Below are positions 39,327-56,756 of a DNA stretch of 64,000 nucleotides, piece by piece (within the stretch, counting starts at the first letter, position 1; every line of letters begins with the position of its first letter). The DNA comes from a virus: IMG/VR virus record IMGVR_UViG_3300034107_000725, positions 62,001-126,000 of that record. One strand, given 5' to 3'. Under the pieces are notes generated by a model. The model saw only the letters and a program-made list of their open reading frames with translations, was not told where the DNA came from and searched no databases. The position numbers and the translations under genes are program-made.

Positions 39327-39767
39327 ATGAATACGAAGCTCGCAGCCCAGACGATTGAATTCATCGCCGCTTCGTCGGCGTTGAATGACCGTCTGATGGG
39401 CGAAGTGCAAGCTCATCGTGCTCGGGAAAAGCAGGCGGCTGCGAAGCGGCAGGCAGTTCTCGATCTCATGGTGAGCACAGGAAGTGTTGCTCCACATCAA
39501 AAGCAGGCAGCTGCTGGGATGTTGGGTGATCATAGTCAGAGTCTGGACCTACTGGTCAACGCAATCAACAAGATGCAGTCATACAAGGCAGCATCCGAAA
39601 AGGCGGCGTCTGACTTAGGACAGGCTGTGTCGGATCGGGAGTCTGGCGTTAAGTCAGCTTCCACGGTTCGTGACAGTTTGAACGATCCCTATGTCGGACG
39701 ACTGACTTCTGAGAAGAAGGCGTCGGACGTGGCAATTCTGGCGGTTCTGAACGCTCCGCGTTCTTAA
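39327..39767 (+). CDS. Small helical virion-type protein (146 aa)
   Basis: The 146-residue protein is Ala/Lys/Ser-rich and helical, with K-x-A at REKQAAAK, HQKQAAAG, SEKAASD and VKSAST. GGAGG is the ribosome site. It is similar in style and size to the product of 41759-42154. It lies in the head module just before the putative decoration and capsid genes. It may be an internal or core protein. No family was recognised. Confidence 0.6.
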   Translation: MNTKLAAQTIEFIAASSALNDRLMGEVQAHRAREKQAAAKRQAVLDLMVSTGSVAPHQKQAAAGMLGDHSQSLDLLVNAINKMQSYKAASEKAASDLGQAVSDRESGVKSASTVRDSLNDPYVGRLTSEKKASDVAILAVLNAPRS

Positions 39768-39820
39768 CTTTCACACTCTAGGTCTATGTCAGGCCTTAAA
39801 TCGGTATCAGGAGGATTCCT

Positions 39821-40348
39821 ATGGCTGCTCCGCGGCAAATGACTGCCAACACTTTGAATGCGTTAAAAGGTTGGCCGCAGATGAATGCGGTCGATTACCA
39901 CGCGGCAATCGACTCGACGGTCACCACTCCTGTGCTTGCAGGCTCAGTGGTGCACGTAAACAGCTCAGGCAACTTTGTTCCGGGCGTTGGCAATCTAAAT
40001 GTCATGCCTATGTTCATCTTCAACAGCTCGGATGACCCAGATGTCTCCAATGATGGCGGCGACGCCTCAACGGATCCTGGCGTATTCATCCCTATTAGCC
40101 CAACTGGCCAGGCAATGGCTTTGGTGGCTATTGGGGCTTACGAGTTGGTAAGCACAGCTTACGTGGCTGGTTCTTACTTGCCTAACGCTCCGCTTACATC
40201 GGCTACCACCGGTGATAACAAAGGTAAGCTCGTAGCTGGCAACATGTACACCAACATGATCGTGGGATTTGTATCTCGCGGCGTTGTGGACAATGGTTAC
40301 GGTAAGAATGCTTTGGCATTCTGGCCCTTCCCTATTTTCCCTGATTGA
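39821..40348 (+). CDS. Putative head decoration protein
   Basis: This 175-residue beta-rich protein has Ser, Thr, Gly and Val-rich sequence and few charged residues (STVTTPVLAGSVVHVNSSGNFVPGVGNLNVMPMFIF). It lies immediately upstream of the major capsid gene, where decoration or head-stabilising proteins are usually encoded, and the N-terminal pattern fits the small barrel folds of such proteins. AGGAGG (39808-39813) is a strong ribosome site, in keeping with a structural protein made in quantity. It lacks the K-x-A motif of its neighbours, so it may not be processed. The identification rests on position and composition. Confidence 0.55.
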   Translation: MAAPRQMTANTLNALKGWPQMNAVDYHAAIDSTVTTPVLAGSVVHVNSSGNFVPGVGNLNVMPMFIFNSSDDPDVSNDGGDASTDPGVFIPISPTGQAMALVAIGAYELVSTAYVAGSYLPNAPLTSATTGDNKGKLVAGNMYTNMIVGFVSRGVVDNGYGKNALAFWPFPIFPD

Positions 40349-40373
40349 TTTTCCAGACCCGTACCAGACTCGC

Positions 40374-40401
40374 AGTTGATAAGCCACAGGCTTAATCAAC
40401 T
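40374..40401 (+). promoter_or_regulatory. Stem-loop ahead of capsid gene
   Basis: AGTTGATAAGCC (40374-40385) pairs with GGCTTAATCAACT (40389-40401) through a 12-bp stem with one bulge and a 3-base loop. There is no T-tract, and the capsid ribosome site AAGGAGG follows within 15 bases, so it looks like an RNA-stability or processing hairpin rather than a terminator. Confidence 0.6.
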
Positions 40402-40421
40402 CAAACAAGGAGGTTTTCTTA

Positions 40422-41369
40422 ATGGCTAGCTCCACTATGATGACTCAGGAAGAAAGCAAACTCCTGAGCCAAACGATCTTCGAGAAGCTCGCTTCTCGGG
40501 ATTCGGGCCTGGAAAAGCAAGCAATTGACGCAGTCAATGATTTTACCCGCACCAAAATGCGGGAAGATGGCTTTTTCCGCCGAATTATGCCGCCAATCCC
40601 AATCTCCAACGACGATCTCGATCGTCAGGTAGATACGGACAAGCCGGTAAAGATCGTGGACAAAGAACCGAACAGCCCTGCCGCTGTTTCGATTCCTTTT
40701 GCCACACTGCCGACGAACCTGTACATCAAGGGTGACCGTTACAAGGTGACCTTCGATCGTATCGTGACACCTAAGTTCACGAAGGACGTCGATGAGCTTC
40801 GTACCTGGTACATGGATATCCGTCAGGTTCTGAGCGATAACGCCATCAAAGACATGCTGGCTGAAGAAGATGGCAAGTTCATCTCCGCAGTCAACACGGC
40901 TCTGGTTGGCCCTGGCCTGGTCGTCCCGACATCGGGCACGATTCAGTATCAGGAAATCTCAGGCGGTATCACCCGTGATACCCTGTGGGATAGCCTCAAA
41001 ATTATGCCAAACACGCCTTCGAACTTGGAAGTTCACTGCGTGCTGCTTAACAACATCACCATCAAAGAAGTTGCGAAGTTTACTCGTAACGAAATGGGTG
41101 GCGACCTCAGCGAAGAGATCATGCGTAACGGCTGGACTCTGAGCGAGTGCATGGGTGTTAAGTGGGTGATTACGATCAAGAAGGGTCTCGTGCCAACAAA
41201 CACGATGTACCATTTCGCTGATCCTAAATTCATTGGCAAATCGTATATGCTCGAGGATACTACAATGTATATCCGTCGGGAGGCATATTTTATCGAATTC
41301 TTCGCGTACGAGTCACTGGGCGGTACGCTCGGTCACACGTCTGGCCTTGCTCGCGTTGACTTTACCTGA
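40422..41369 (+). CDS. Major capsid protein (HK97-like)
   Basis: The 315-residue protein has the length and context of an HK97-fold major capsid protein: an N-terminal helical arm with K-x-A sites (FEKLASRDSGLEKQAID), then a mixed alpha/beta body with SIPFATLPTNLYIKGDRYKVTF, a central helical stretch DIRQVLSDNAIKDMLAEEDG and a C-terminal P-domain-like part VKWVITIKKGLVPTNTMYHFADP followed by YIRREAYFIEFFAYE. The N-terminal arm is probably cut by the gp21-like protease. AAGGAGG and flanking RNA hairpins indicate high expression. Confidence 0.75.
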   Translation: MASSTMMTQEESKLLSQTIFEKLASRDSGLEKQAIDAVNDFTRTKMREDGFFRRIMPPIPISNDDLDRQVDTDKPVKIVDKEPNSPAAVSIPFATLPTNLYIKGDRYKVTFDRIVTPKFTKDVDELRTWYMDIRQVLSDNAIKDMLAEEDGKFISAVNTALVGPGLVVPTSGTIQYQEISGGITRDTLWDSLKIMPNTPSNLEVHCVLLNNITIKEVAKFTRNEMGGDLSEEIMRNGWTLSECMGVKWVITIKKGLVPTNTMYHFADPKFIGKSYMLEDTTMYIRREAYFIEFFAYESLGGTLGHTSGLARVDFT

Positions 41370-41385
41370 TAAAAATTTCATAGGT

Positions 41386-41427
41386 AAGACGTTGCTCCTG
41401 GTTTATGCCAGGAGCCTGTCTTCCTTT
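41386..41427 (+). terminator. Strong stem-loop after the capsid gene
   Basis: GCTCCTGG (41394-41401) pairs with CCAGGAGC (41408-41415), extended by AAGAC (41386-41390) with GTCTT (41418-41422), and followed by CCTTTG. The stem is strong but the tail is not pure T, so it may be a partial terminator or a 3' stability element that raises capsid mRNA level. Confidence 0.6.
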
Positions 41428-41441
41428 GAGGAGCCACACTC

Positions 41442-41714
41442 ATGGCAGTAGCTTTTCCAGGTGCATATGTCGATCAGAGTATCACGGAACGTGGACCGTA
41501 TGATCAAACGTCAGAAGCTGTGGATGTCGGGAATCCCCCGGATCTCGGCTATGACCGTAGCTACGCGGTAGGCAGAGCCACTACACGTACACTGGATCTT
41601 TCTGGTCAGCAGACAGACCCTAAACCCTTCCCACCCAACAGATGGGTTGTAGGTCGTGACCCTTACGCCGTCGGTGGCGGTGTATACAGTTACCTCCTGA
41701 ACTCTGGCGGTTAA
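41442..41714 (+). CDS. Small structural-region protein (90 aa)
   Basis: This is a 90-residue Pro/Gly/Tyr-rich protein (AFPGAYVDQSITERGPYDQ, FPPNRWVVGRDPYAVGGG) with little predictable helix. GAGGAG precedes the ATG. Its location after the capsid gene suggests a head or connector component. No family was recognised. Confidence 0.55.
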   Translation: MAVAFPGAYVDQSITERGPYDQTSEAVDVGNPPDLGYDRSYAVGRATTRTLDLSGQQTDPKPFPPNRWVVGRDPYAVGGGVYSYLLNSGG

Positions 41715-41731
41715 CACCGTCGTTGTGGTTT

Positions 41732-41746
41732 TAAATTCCGGAATTT
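41732..41746. promoter_or_regulatory. TCCGGA palindrome motif, copy B
   Basis: TAAATTCCGGAATTT is a variant of the 15-base motif found at 17841 and 55061. It is a perfect palindrome over AAATTCCGGAATTT and lies 18 bases after a stop codon and 13 bases before the next ATG. Confidence 0.4.
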
Positions 41747-41758
41747 GGAGTATTCACT

Positions 41759-42154
41759 ATGTCAAAGAACACGCAAGCTCTGCCCAACGCGGCTGACGCT
41801 TACAATCAGTTGTTCGATGGCGTGCATGCTCAGGTCTTCCTCGGCAAGTTGGCCAGCTACGGTATTCAGCCTACGACTGAAAAAGAAGCTGCTGACTTGT
41901 TTGCGTTGGCCGGGCAACTTCGGCACGTCGATAGCCCTGTGAAGCAAGCCGCTGAACAGAGCCGTTTTGGAGGAGCCGTCTCGGCTCTTGATTCTGTGCT
42001 TGGTCACTCACCCGCAGCCCAACAGCATCAAGCTGCTGCCTACGGTGAAGCGATTAAGCAGGCAGCTGCTGACCTGATGCAAGACTCCAGCGTGTACAAC
42101 GCTGTGCTCTCGCTGAAGGCTCACGAAGCTGCTATCTTGGCTGGCGGTAACTAA
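41759..42154 (+). CDS. Small helical virion-type protein (131 aa)
   Basis: The 131-residue Ala/Gln-rich helical protein has K-x-A at EKEAADL, PVKQAAEQ and AIKQAAAD. It resembles the product of 39327-39767 in composition and size. TTGGAG is the ribosome site, and the TCCGGA motif lies in the leader. It is probably an internal head protein; no family was recognised. Confidence 0.55.
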   Translation: MSKNTQALPNAADAYNQLFDGVHAQVFLGKLASYGIQPTTEKEAADLFALAGQLRHVDSPVKQAAEQSRFGGAVSALDSVLGHSPAAQQHQAAAYGEAIKQAAADLMQDSSVYNAVLSLKAHEAAILAGGN

Positions 42155-42167
42155 GGGAGCCCGATTC

Positions 42168-42509
42168 ATGCAAGATACAAGCTGCCTCTATTCCACCATC
42201 AAGAACACCTCTGGCGGCATCAAGAACTTCGGTTTCTTGCCTCCTCACGGTCGCACTTTAGCGAACAACGAAGAGTTCACCATCTTTGGTGACGTTCGTC
42301 AGGCTCTGGGCGGCAACCGTGGTAACGAACGCAGTGTTCAACGTCGCGATACCGCTGCGTTCGAAGCTGCCGTAGCCGCAGGCAATCTGACCATCTTGGA
42401 AACACCTTCTTTGGTTATCAAGGATACGGTGACGAACAATTCCAAGACGCTGCAATCAGCTAACGGTGTGCTTTCCGTTGTTGACCCATGCTGGCTTAAC
42501 TCCATCTGA
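42168..42509 (+). CDS. Hypothetical protein (113 aa), head module
   Basis: The product is a compact beta-rich protein (MQDTSCLYSTIKNTSGGIKNFGFLPPHGRTLANNEEFTIFG), a pattern seen in phage head-completion or decoration proteins. It ends DPCWLNSI with a C-terminal cysteine. It is the last gene before a strong terminator, so it closes the head transcription unit. AGGGAG is the ribosome site. Confidence 0.55.
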   Translation: MQDTSCLYSTIKNTSGGIKNFGFLPPHGRTLANNEEFTIFGDVRQALGGNRGNERSVQRRDTAAFEAAVAAGNLTILETPSLVIKDTVTNNSKTLQSANGVLSVVDPCWLNSI

Positions 42510-42551
42510 GTTTGAATCATTTAAATTCAGAAAAGCTGCCGGTACAATTCG

Positions 42552-42590
42552 AGGTCGGTTGGTTACAATGTGGCCAACCGACCTTGTCTA
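42552..42590 (+). terminator. Intrinsic terminator closing the head module
   Basis: AGGTCGGTTGG (42552-42562) pairs perfectly over 11 bp with CCAACCGACCT (42574-42584), followed by TGTCTATT. A GTG frame start at 42570 lies inside the hairpin and was rejected as a gene start for that reason. Confidence 0.75.
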
Positions 42591-42608
42591 TTGATAGAAA
42601 GTGCCAAT

Positions 42609-43853
42609 ATGCTGCTGAGCCTGTTCACTCCAACGCATAAGCCAACCTACTTACCAGAAGCCTACCATTCGCTAAAGCAGCAGAATCTTAAGGACTGGGA
42701 ATGGGTCATCCTTCCCAACGGCAACAACGTCGTAATCCCTGAAGAGATCCAGCGGGATAAGCGAGTTCGAATTGTCACAGGTGGGGAGCACCTACATAAC
42801 GTAGGGGCTTTAAAGCGAAAAGCCTGTGACGCTGCCAGCGGCGATGCGTTCATCGAATTTGATCATGACGACATGCTGGTACCGGGTGACTCGCTCGACA
42901 TCATCCGAGACAAGTTTATAAAAGGTGCCGGGTTTGTTTATTCCGACACCGCTGTCTTTAGATTCAAGCAGGAAATGGGATCAGACGGACAGCTAAAGGA
43001 CGTACACAGTCCTTACACGTATTCTCAGCAGCACGGCTGGGAAAGCTATCCAATCACAGCCAACGGGCTGGATTTGTTGGCGACCAAGTGTTTTGAAGTG
43101 TCGCCAAGGTCCCTGGCCGAAATTTACTACTGCCCGGACCACGTGAGAAGCTGGTCACGTAAGGCTTACTATGAAGCTGGCGGCCACAATCCAGAACTTT
43201 CGGTTTGTGACGATCATGAGCTCATGATCAAAACGTATTTGACCGGTGCTCCGTTTGTGCACACAGGTGGCTGTCAGTATCTGTACCGCATGTTTGATCA
43301 CAACACGGTCATTATGCGGAACAAGCAGATTCAGGATATCACCCGCACACTGAGGGAAACACATGTACAAGGGTTGATCAAATCCTGGCTTAAACGTAAG
43401 GACTTTGCCGAATTGGATCTGACTACGCTGAGACAGTCCGGCTGGGAGCCCGATCGACATTTGCTTCAAGGTTTTGGAAAAGACCAATATGGTCATATAA
43501 TAGCAGATACCGAACTGCAAAAGTTCACAGGTATTCAGGTCCGGGAATTCATGAATGAAGCCTACGAAGCTCTGGTTCCAGGCGGTTATCTTTCCATCAC
43601 AGTCCCTGAAGTCCATTCTGGTATGGGCTATGGTGATGTAGAGTGGCAGAGCCATTTTAGTGCGGTCAGCATGAATCCATACACTCGTGTGACATCTGCC
43701 CGCAATAATGGTAAAGTAAACTGTCGGTTCCAGCAGATTAACTGCTTGGAGGTATATCCTTCAGAATGGCACCGCGACAATGGGTTTAAGTTCCTGCGAT
43801 TTGAGCTGGCTGCTCTCAAGGGACAAAGACACCCAGGACTTCAACATATTTGA
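42609..43853 (+). CDS. GT2 glycosyltransferase with C-terminal methyltransferase-like part
   Basis: The ATG at 42609 lies after the terminator. Residues 1-270 form a GT2 domain: LLSLFTPTHKPTYLPEAYHSLKQQ, then VGALKRKACDAASGDAFIEFDHDDML with the acidic cluster D85-D88. From about residue 290, FMNEAYEALVPGGYLSITVPE matches the C-terminal half of class I S-adenosylmethionine methyltransferases, but the N-terminal SAM-binding glycine motif is missing, so this part may be a relic or a structural domain. It is directly upstream of the collagen-like fibre gene and is a prime candidate for fibre glycosylation. Confidence 0.8.
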   Translation: MLLSLFTPTHKPTYLPEAYHSLKQQNLKDWEWVILPNGNNVVIPEEIQRDKRVRIVTGGEHLHNVGALKRKACDAASGDAFIEFDHDDMLVPGDSLDIIRDKFIKGAGFVYSDTAVFRFKQEMGSDGQLKDVHSPYTYSQQHGWESYPITANGLDLLATKCFEVSPRSLAEIYYCPDHVRSWSRKAYYEAGGHNPELSVCDDHELMIKTYLTGAPFVHTGGCQYLYRMFDHNTVIMRNKQIQDITRTLRETHVQGLIKSWLKRKDFAELDLTTLRQSGWEPDRHLLQGFGKDQYGHIIADTELQKFTGIQVREFMNEAYEALVPGGYLSITVPEVHSGMGYGDVEWQSHFSAVSMNPYTRVTSARNNGKVNCRFQQINCLEVYPSEWHRDNGFKFLRFELAALKGQRHPGLQHI

Positions 43854-43905
43854 TGACTTCATGCTCGTCTCTCGACTGACAACAACGTACCAAGGATGGA
43901 ACTAA

Positions 43906-52997
<9,092 letters not shown>

Positions 52998-52998
<1 letters not shown>

Positions 52999-54071
52999 TG
53001 ATTGAAACACTCTTACGTCAACGTAGTCCTGCTGCAGGAAATCCCGGCAACCAGTATCTGGCTGTCGGGATGTCTGTAGCTCCATTTATCGCAATCTATA
53101 AGAGAAACGGAGATACATTTACTCGGCTTGCTACGCCTGCGTCTGTTCCCATATATGCCGTTACAGGCGTTGCTTGGAACGGATACGACCATTTAATAAC
53201 GGTACACGCAGCATATCCGTATGCGACAGTGTATAAGGTCAATCGATTTACTGACTCATTTACGAAGCTGCCAGACTTCGTCACCAATCAAGGTTACGCA
53301 GACACAGGAGCCGTTTCAATTACTACGATCTCTGGTACTACATATATGGCTTTTACTTTTTCTCTAGTGCCTTATCTTAAGTCTTTCATTATTTCCGGCG
53401 ATACTTTTGGTCAATGTTCCAATCCGGCTTTGCCGCTCTCGCCTGCTACAGGTAGCAGTGCAGGTAATGACATTAAGTACAATCTTAATTCTGGTTCAGG
53501 TAACTGGTTTGCTGTCGGTACTCAAGGCCGACTTTACATATATCGCACGGCTAATCCGCCGGTACAAGTAACACACAGTATGACGGCTGGCGGTGGTTTT
53601 CAGGGAAGAAACGCGGTGCTTCCAAGCGTAAATGACGACTTTATGATGTACAATGCGGCTAGTACTCTTTATTTGTATACAATAACAGGGGGACCTTCTA
53701 CGCCTACTTTTGGCACTAACACGCCTTCCAGTATTTCCCACGGTGGAACTTGCTTCTCCTTAACACAGGATAGCTACTGGTCATGTTTTATAGCGGCAGG
53801 TTGTGGCTCATCCCCTTTCCTTAAAATTTATGATTGTTATGGCCAGTTTATTAGTCAGTGGACTACATATACACTATCGGCCAATCCGCCTAGTCACGTT
53901 GTGGATTCTTGTTTTACTTACGAATCTGATCCCCTACTTGCCTGTGCCCACGCGGCTTCACCGTATATCTCGTTTTACAGACGAAGTGGAACTTCTTTCA
54001 ATAAACTCTCCGATCCCGCTGTTCTACCTAATGGGGCAGCTACCAGTATTGCGTTGAGTGCCACCTTCTAA
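52998..54071 (+). CDS. Beta-propeller tail protein
   Basis: The 357-residue protein contains repeats of about 45-60 residues with the pattern YLAVGMSVAPFIAIYKRNGDTFTRL, HLITVHAAYPYATVYKVNRF and LACAHAASPYISFYRRSGTSF. That is a blade motif in which each unit has hydrophobic-aromatic residues and a Y-K/R-x-x-G-D-x-F turn. A six- or seven-bladed propeller is likely. Such proteins occur beside tail fibres as receptor-binding or fibre-tip partners. Its ATG overlaps the fibre stop (TGATG), so the two are made together. Confidence 0.75.
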
Positions 54072-54088
54072 CTCTTCAAGGATACTTC

Positions 54089-54619
54089 ATGCGTTACAGT
54101 CGAATCGTCGACGGACTACCCACACCACCCCAGCTGCTTCCAATGTCGTTTGCGGATGTCTCCAACTTCCACACGTTGCCTGACGACACGCTGGCAACGT
54201 ATGGCTGGTATCCCTACACTCACACATGGCCTCCCAGCTATGATAAAGCGACGGAACGGCTGGTACAGAACTTCAGCTTTGACGGGACTACCGTAAATAC
54301 AAGCTGGCAGACAGTTCCGCTCACCCCAGAAGAGTTGGCAGATATCGCCAAGCAGACGATTAAAAGTCTGGGACAAGCAGTCAAAGATCACCTGGATGCT
54401 ACGGTGCAGGCTAGGGATTACGATTCCATCATTAGTGCTTGCACCTACGCCACGTCTTCCGTGGATCACTATCGGGACGACGGGCTGGCCTGTGTAAACT
54501 GGCGAGATGCTGTGTGGTTAGAAGTATATATGATTATGGCTGAGGTTGAAGCCGGGACACGGCCAGTACCCTCAGTTGAATCCCTTATCGCTGAACTTCC
54601 GGAGCTTGTCTGGCCATGA
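54089..54619 (+). CDS. Fibre-assembly-like protein
   Basis: The 176-residue protein has an N-terminal domain (LPDDTLATYGWYPYTHTWPP) and a C-terminal helical region with AVKDHLDATVQARDYDSIISACTYATSS and CVNWRDAVWLEVY. This pattern is common in small phage proteins encoded beside tail fibres, of the DUF4376 or tail-fibre-assembly type. A chaperone or fibre-associated role is likely. It overlaps the following membrane protein (ATGA). Confidence 0.6.
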   Translation: MRYSRIVDGLPTPPQLLPMSFADVSNFHTLPDDTLATYGWYPYTHTWPPSYDKATERLVQNFSFDGTTVNTSWQTVPLTPEELADIAKQTIKSLGQAVKDHLDATVQARDYDSIISACTYATSSVDHYRDDGLACVNWRDAVWLEVYMIMAEVEAGTRPVPSVESLIAELPELVWP

Positions 54620-54843
54620 CATTCGCCAAAGCTGCCCGCAACTTCATCATCCTGATCTCTATAGCTATCGGTTTATTGCTGGTCGATCTTTACTTTTGGT
54701 CGCAAGGTCAGCAAACTTGGTCGGAAGCCATTTGGGGTGTCAACCAACGTACCTTAGGGCTGGCAGTTGGTGTGGGGATAGTCCTCGGCCACTGCTTTAC
54801 AGTTCCACGATCTGGAGGATCTGATGCTAATCAATCAAGCTAG
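54616..54843 (+). CDS. Two-helix membrane protein, holin candidate
   Basis: This 75-residue protein has two hydrophobic stretches: FIILISIAIGLLLVDLYFW (about 10-28) and TLGLAVGVGIVLGHCFTV (about 46-63), with a short polar loop between them and a polar C-terminus. Size, topology and a position after the fibre genes match small phage holins. No endolysin was recognised nearby, so the lysis assignment is tentative; an inner-membrane anchor is an alternative. Confidence 0.5.
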   Translation: MTFAKAARNFIILISIAIGLLLVDLYFWSQGQQTWSEAIWGVNQRTLGLAVGVGIVLGHCFTVPRSGGSDANQSS

Positions 54844-55063
54844 TCCTTACACACTGAAGCAACTCGACTTCATCATTGCTCAACTGCAAGCAATTCGGGC
54901 AAGTCTGGTTCCAGCCGTCAACCCAGGTGCAGTCATGCCAGTAGGCGTGCCTGCAAACACCAGTGCTGGCTCAGTGATACTGCCGTCTATAGGTGTAACA
55001 AGTGTTGGGAAACTGTTACCTGCAGCTCCTACACTTCCGACTGCACCAAAACCTGTAGTTTAA
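54824..55063 (+). CDS. Small Pro/Ala/Val-rich protein (79 aa)
   Basis: GGAGG (54812-54816) sets the ATG at 54824, inside the end of the preceding gene. The first 25 residues are helical (ASPYTLKQLDFIIAQLQAIRASL); the rest is low-complexity (VNPGAVMPVGVPANTSAGS, LPAAPTLPTAPKPVV). The stop TAA is the first triplet of a TCCGGA motif. No family was recognised. Confidence 0.55.
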   Translation: MLINQASPYTLKQLDFIIAQLQAIRASLVPAVNPGAVMPVGVPANTSAGSVILPSIGVTSVGKLLPAAPTLPTAPKPVV

Positions 55064-55075
55064 AATCCGGAATTA
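55061..55075. promoter_or_regulatory. TCCGGA near-palindrome motif, copy C
   Basis: TAAAATCCGGAATTA is identical to copy A (17841-17855) and again uses the preceding stop codon as its first triplet. The next gene starts 38 bases downstream. Confidence 0.45.
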
Positions 55076-55112
55076 GCCACTCACCTCACGATTCTCTTGT
55101 AGAAGGCATCAC

Positions 55113-56756
55113 ATGTCATTCCGGTTCCACCTGCTTGGGCTGCCGCACACGGTTTCCAGCCCGGAGTATGTCGCTTGTGCTTACACTCAAAAGGTCGTTA
55201 AGTTTGCCAAGATGATGAAGGCCCGTGGCCACCATATCATCCACTACGGACACGAAGACTCTCAGGTAGACTGCCACGAGCACGTCACGGTCACGACCAA
55301 TCGGGATCTGGAAATTGCGTACGGCAACTACGACTGGCGAGCTGGCTTCTTCAAGTTTGATGTCAACGACCACGCCTACCAGACGTTCTACAGAAACGCC
55401 ATCGTTGAGGTCGGCAAGCGAAAGCAGAATCGCGACTTCATCCTGCCGTTCTGGGGTTCCGGTGTTCGACCTGTCTGTGATGCCCACCCAGACATGATCT
55501 GTGTTGAACCGGGCATCGGTTATGCCGGTGGACACTGGGCTCGTTGGAAAGTGTTCGAGAGCTATGCCATCTACCACGCTTACTGTGGAATGCACAACGT
55601 CAGCACCTGTCGTCAGGATTGGTACGACGTGGTTATCCCCAACTACTTCGATGTCGATGACTTTGAGTATTCAGACGAGAAGGACGATTACTTCTTGTAT
55701 CTGGGTCGGGTCTACGACGGCAAAGGCGTGAACATTGCGATCCAGGTCACCGAGAAGATCGGAGCCAAGTTGATCGTGGCAGGCCAGAAGGAAGAAGGCT
55801 ACGCTCTACCACCACACGTTGAGTACGTCGGCTATGCTGACCTACCAACACGTAAGCGACTCATGAGTCGGGCCAAGGGTAGCTTTGTGCCGAGCATGTA
55901 TGTCGAACCATTCGGCGGCGTTCAGGTTGAGAACCTACTCTCCGGTACGCCTACGATCACGACTGACTGGGGAGCTTTTGTGGAAAACAATCCACACGGA
56001 GTTACAGGTTATCGTTGTCGTTCGTTCGAAGACTTCGTCAACGCTGCCCTGAACGTCGACAAGATTAACCCGGCAGACTGTCGTAAGTTCGGCGAACAGT
56101 TCTCACTGGAAAACGTCGCACTCAGGTATGAGAAGTATTTCCAGGACGTCATGAACGTCTACACGGGTCAAGGCTGGTATCAGATTGGCATACCGTGCGA
56201 CTATCCTACGATGGAAACAGAGGAAGGCCCGTTCGCCAAGCGGCTGGCCGAGTATATCTCCAGCCTTTATTTCTACGGCAGGCAATTTCAAGGCACGGTC
56301 GCGGACATTGGCTGCGGTCCGGGCATCTACACACAGGCGATGCGGGAACTGGGGATTGAAGCCACCGGCTATGACACGGATGCTCGGATCAAGGGTAAAC
56401 CAAATCTAGAGCAGATCTCTCTCTTCGATTTAGATACTCCTGCTGACATAGTGCTTTGTCTGGAAGTGGCAGAACATATTCCAGAGGCTGAGGCGGACGG
56501 TGTGGTTGCCAGTATGGTTCGCAACCTGAAATCGGATTCAACAGCTGGGCTCATCATCTGGACAGCTGCTCAACCAGGACAAGGCGGACACGGGCATATC
56601 AACTGCCAACCGCCGGAATACTGGGACGCCAAGTTTGAAGCTCAGGGCATGACGAGGGAAACCTCATTTGAAGACGATCTGCGAACATTTGCTCGCGACG
56701 GATATCACATGGGTTGGTTCGTCAATAACCTGAGGGTTTATCGTCGTGCCGAATAA
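55113..56756 (+). CDS. GT-B glycosyltransferase fused to methyltransferase
   Basis: This is a 547-residue two-domain enzyme. Residues 1-365 are a GT4-like glycosyltransferase: [20 protein letters not shown] near 198 is the donor-domain start and [23 protein letters not shown] near 260 is the donor-binding motif with Glu. Residues about 390-540 are a class I methyltransferase: [15 protein letters not shown] is motif I and [17 protein letters not shown] is motif IV. The fusion would add a sugar and then methylate it, which caps the glycan. It lies just downstream of the fibre gene group, overlaps the next glycosyltransferase by 11 bases, and forms the fibre-decoration candidates with it. Confidence 0.85.
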   Translation: MSFRFHLLGLPHTVSSPEYVACAYTQKVVKFAKMMKARGHHIIHYGHEDSQVDCHEHVTVTTNRDLEIAYGNYDWRAGFFKFDVNDHAYQTFYRNAIVEVGKRKQNRDFILPFWGSGVRPVCDAHPDMICVEPGIGYAGGHWARWKVFESYAIYHAYCGMHNVSTCRQDWYDVVIPNYFDVDDFEYSDEKDDYFLYLGRVYDGKGVNIAIQVTEKIGAKLIVAGQKEEGYALPPHVEYVGYADLPTRKRLMSRAKGSFVPSMYVEPFGGVQVENLLSGTPTITTDWGAFVENNPHGVTGYRCRSFEDFVNAALNVDKINPADCRKFGEQFSLENVALRYEKYFQDVMNVYTGQGWYQIGIPCDYPTMETEEGPFAKRLAEYISSLYFYGRQFQGTVADIGCGPGIYTQAMRELGIEATGYDTDARIKGKPNLEQISLFDLDTPADIVLCLEVAEHIPEAEADGVVASMVRNLKSDSTAGLIIWTAAQPGQGGHGHINCQPPEYWDAKFEAQGMTRETSFEDDLRTFARDGYHMGWFVNNLRVYRRAE

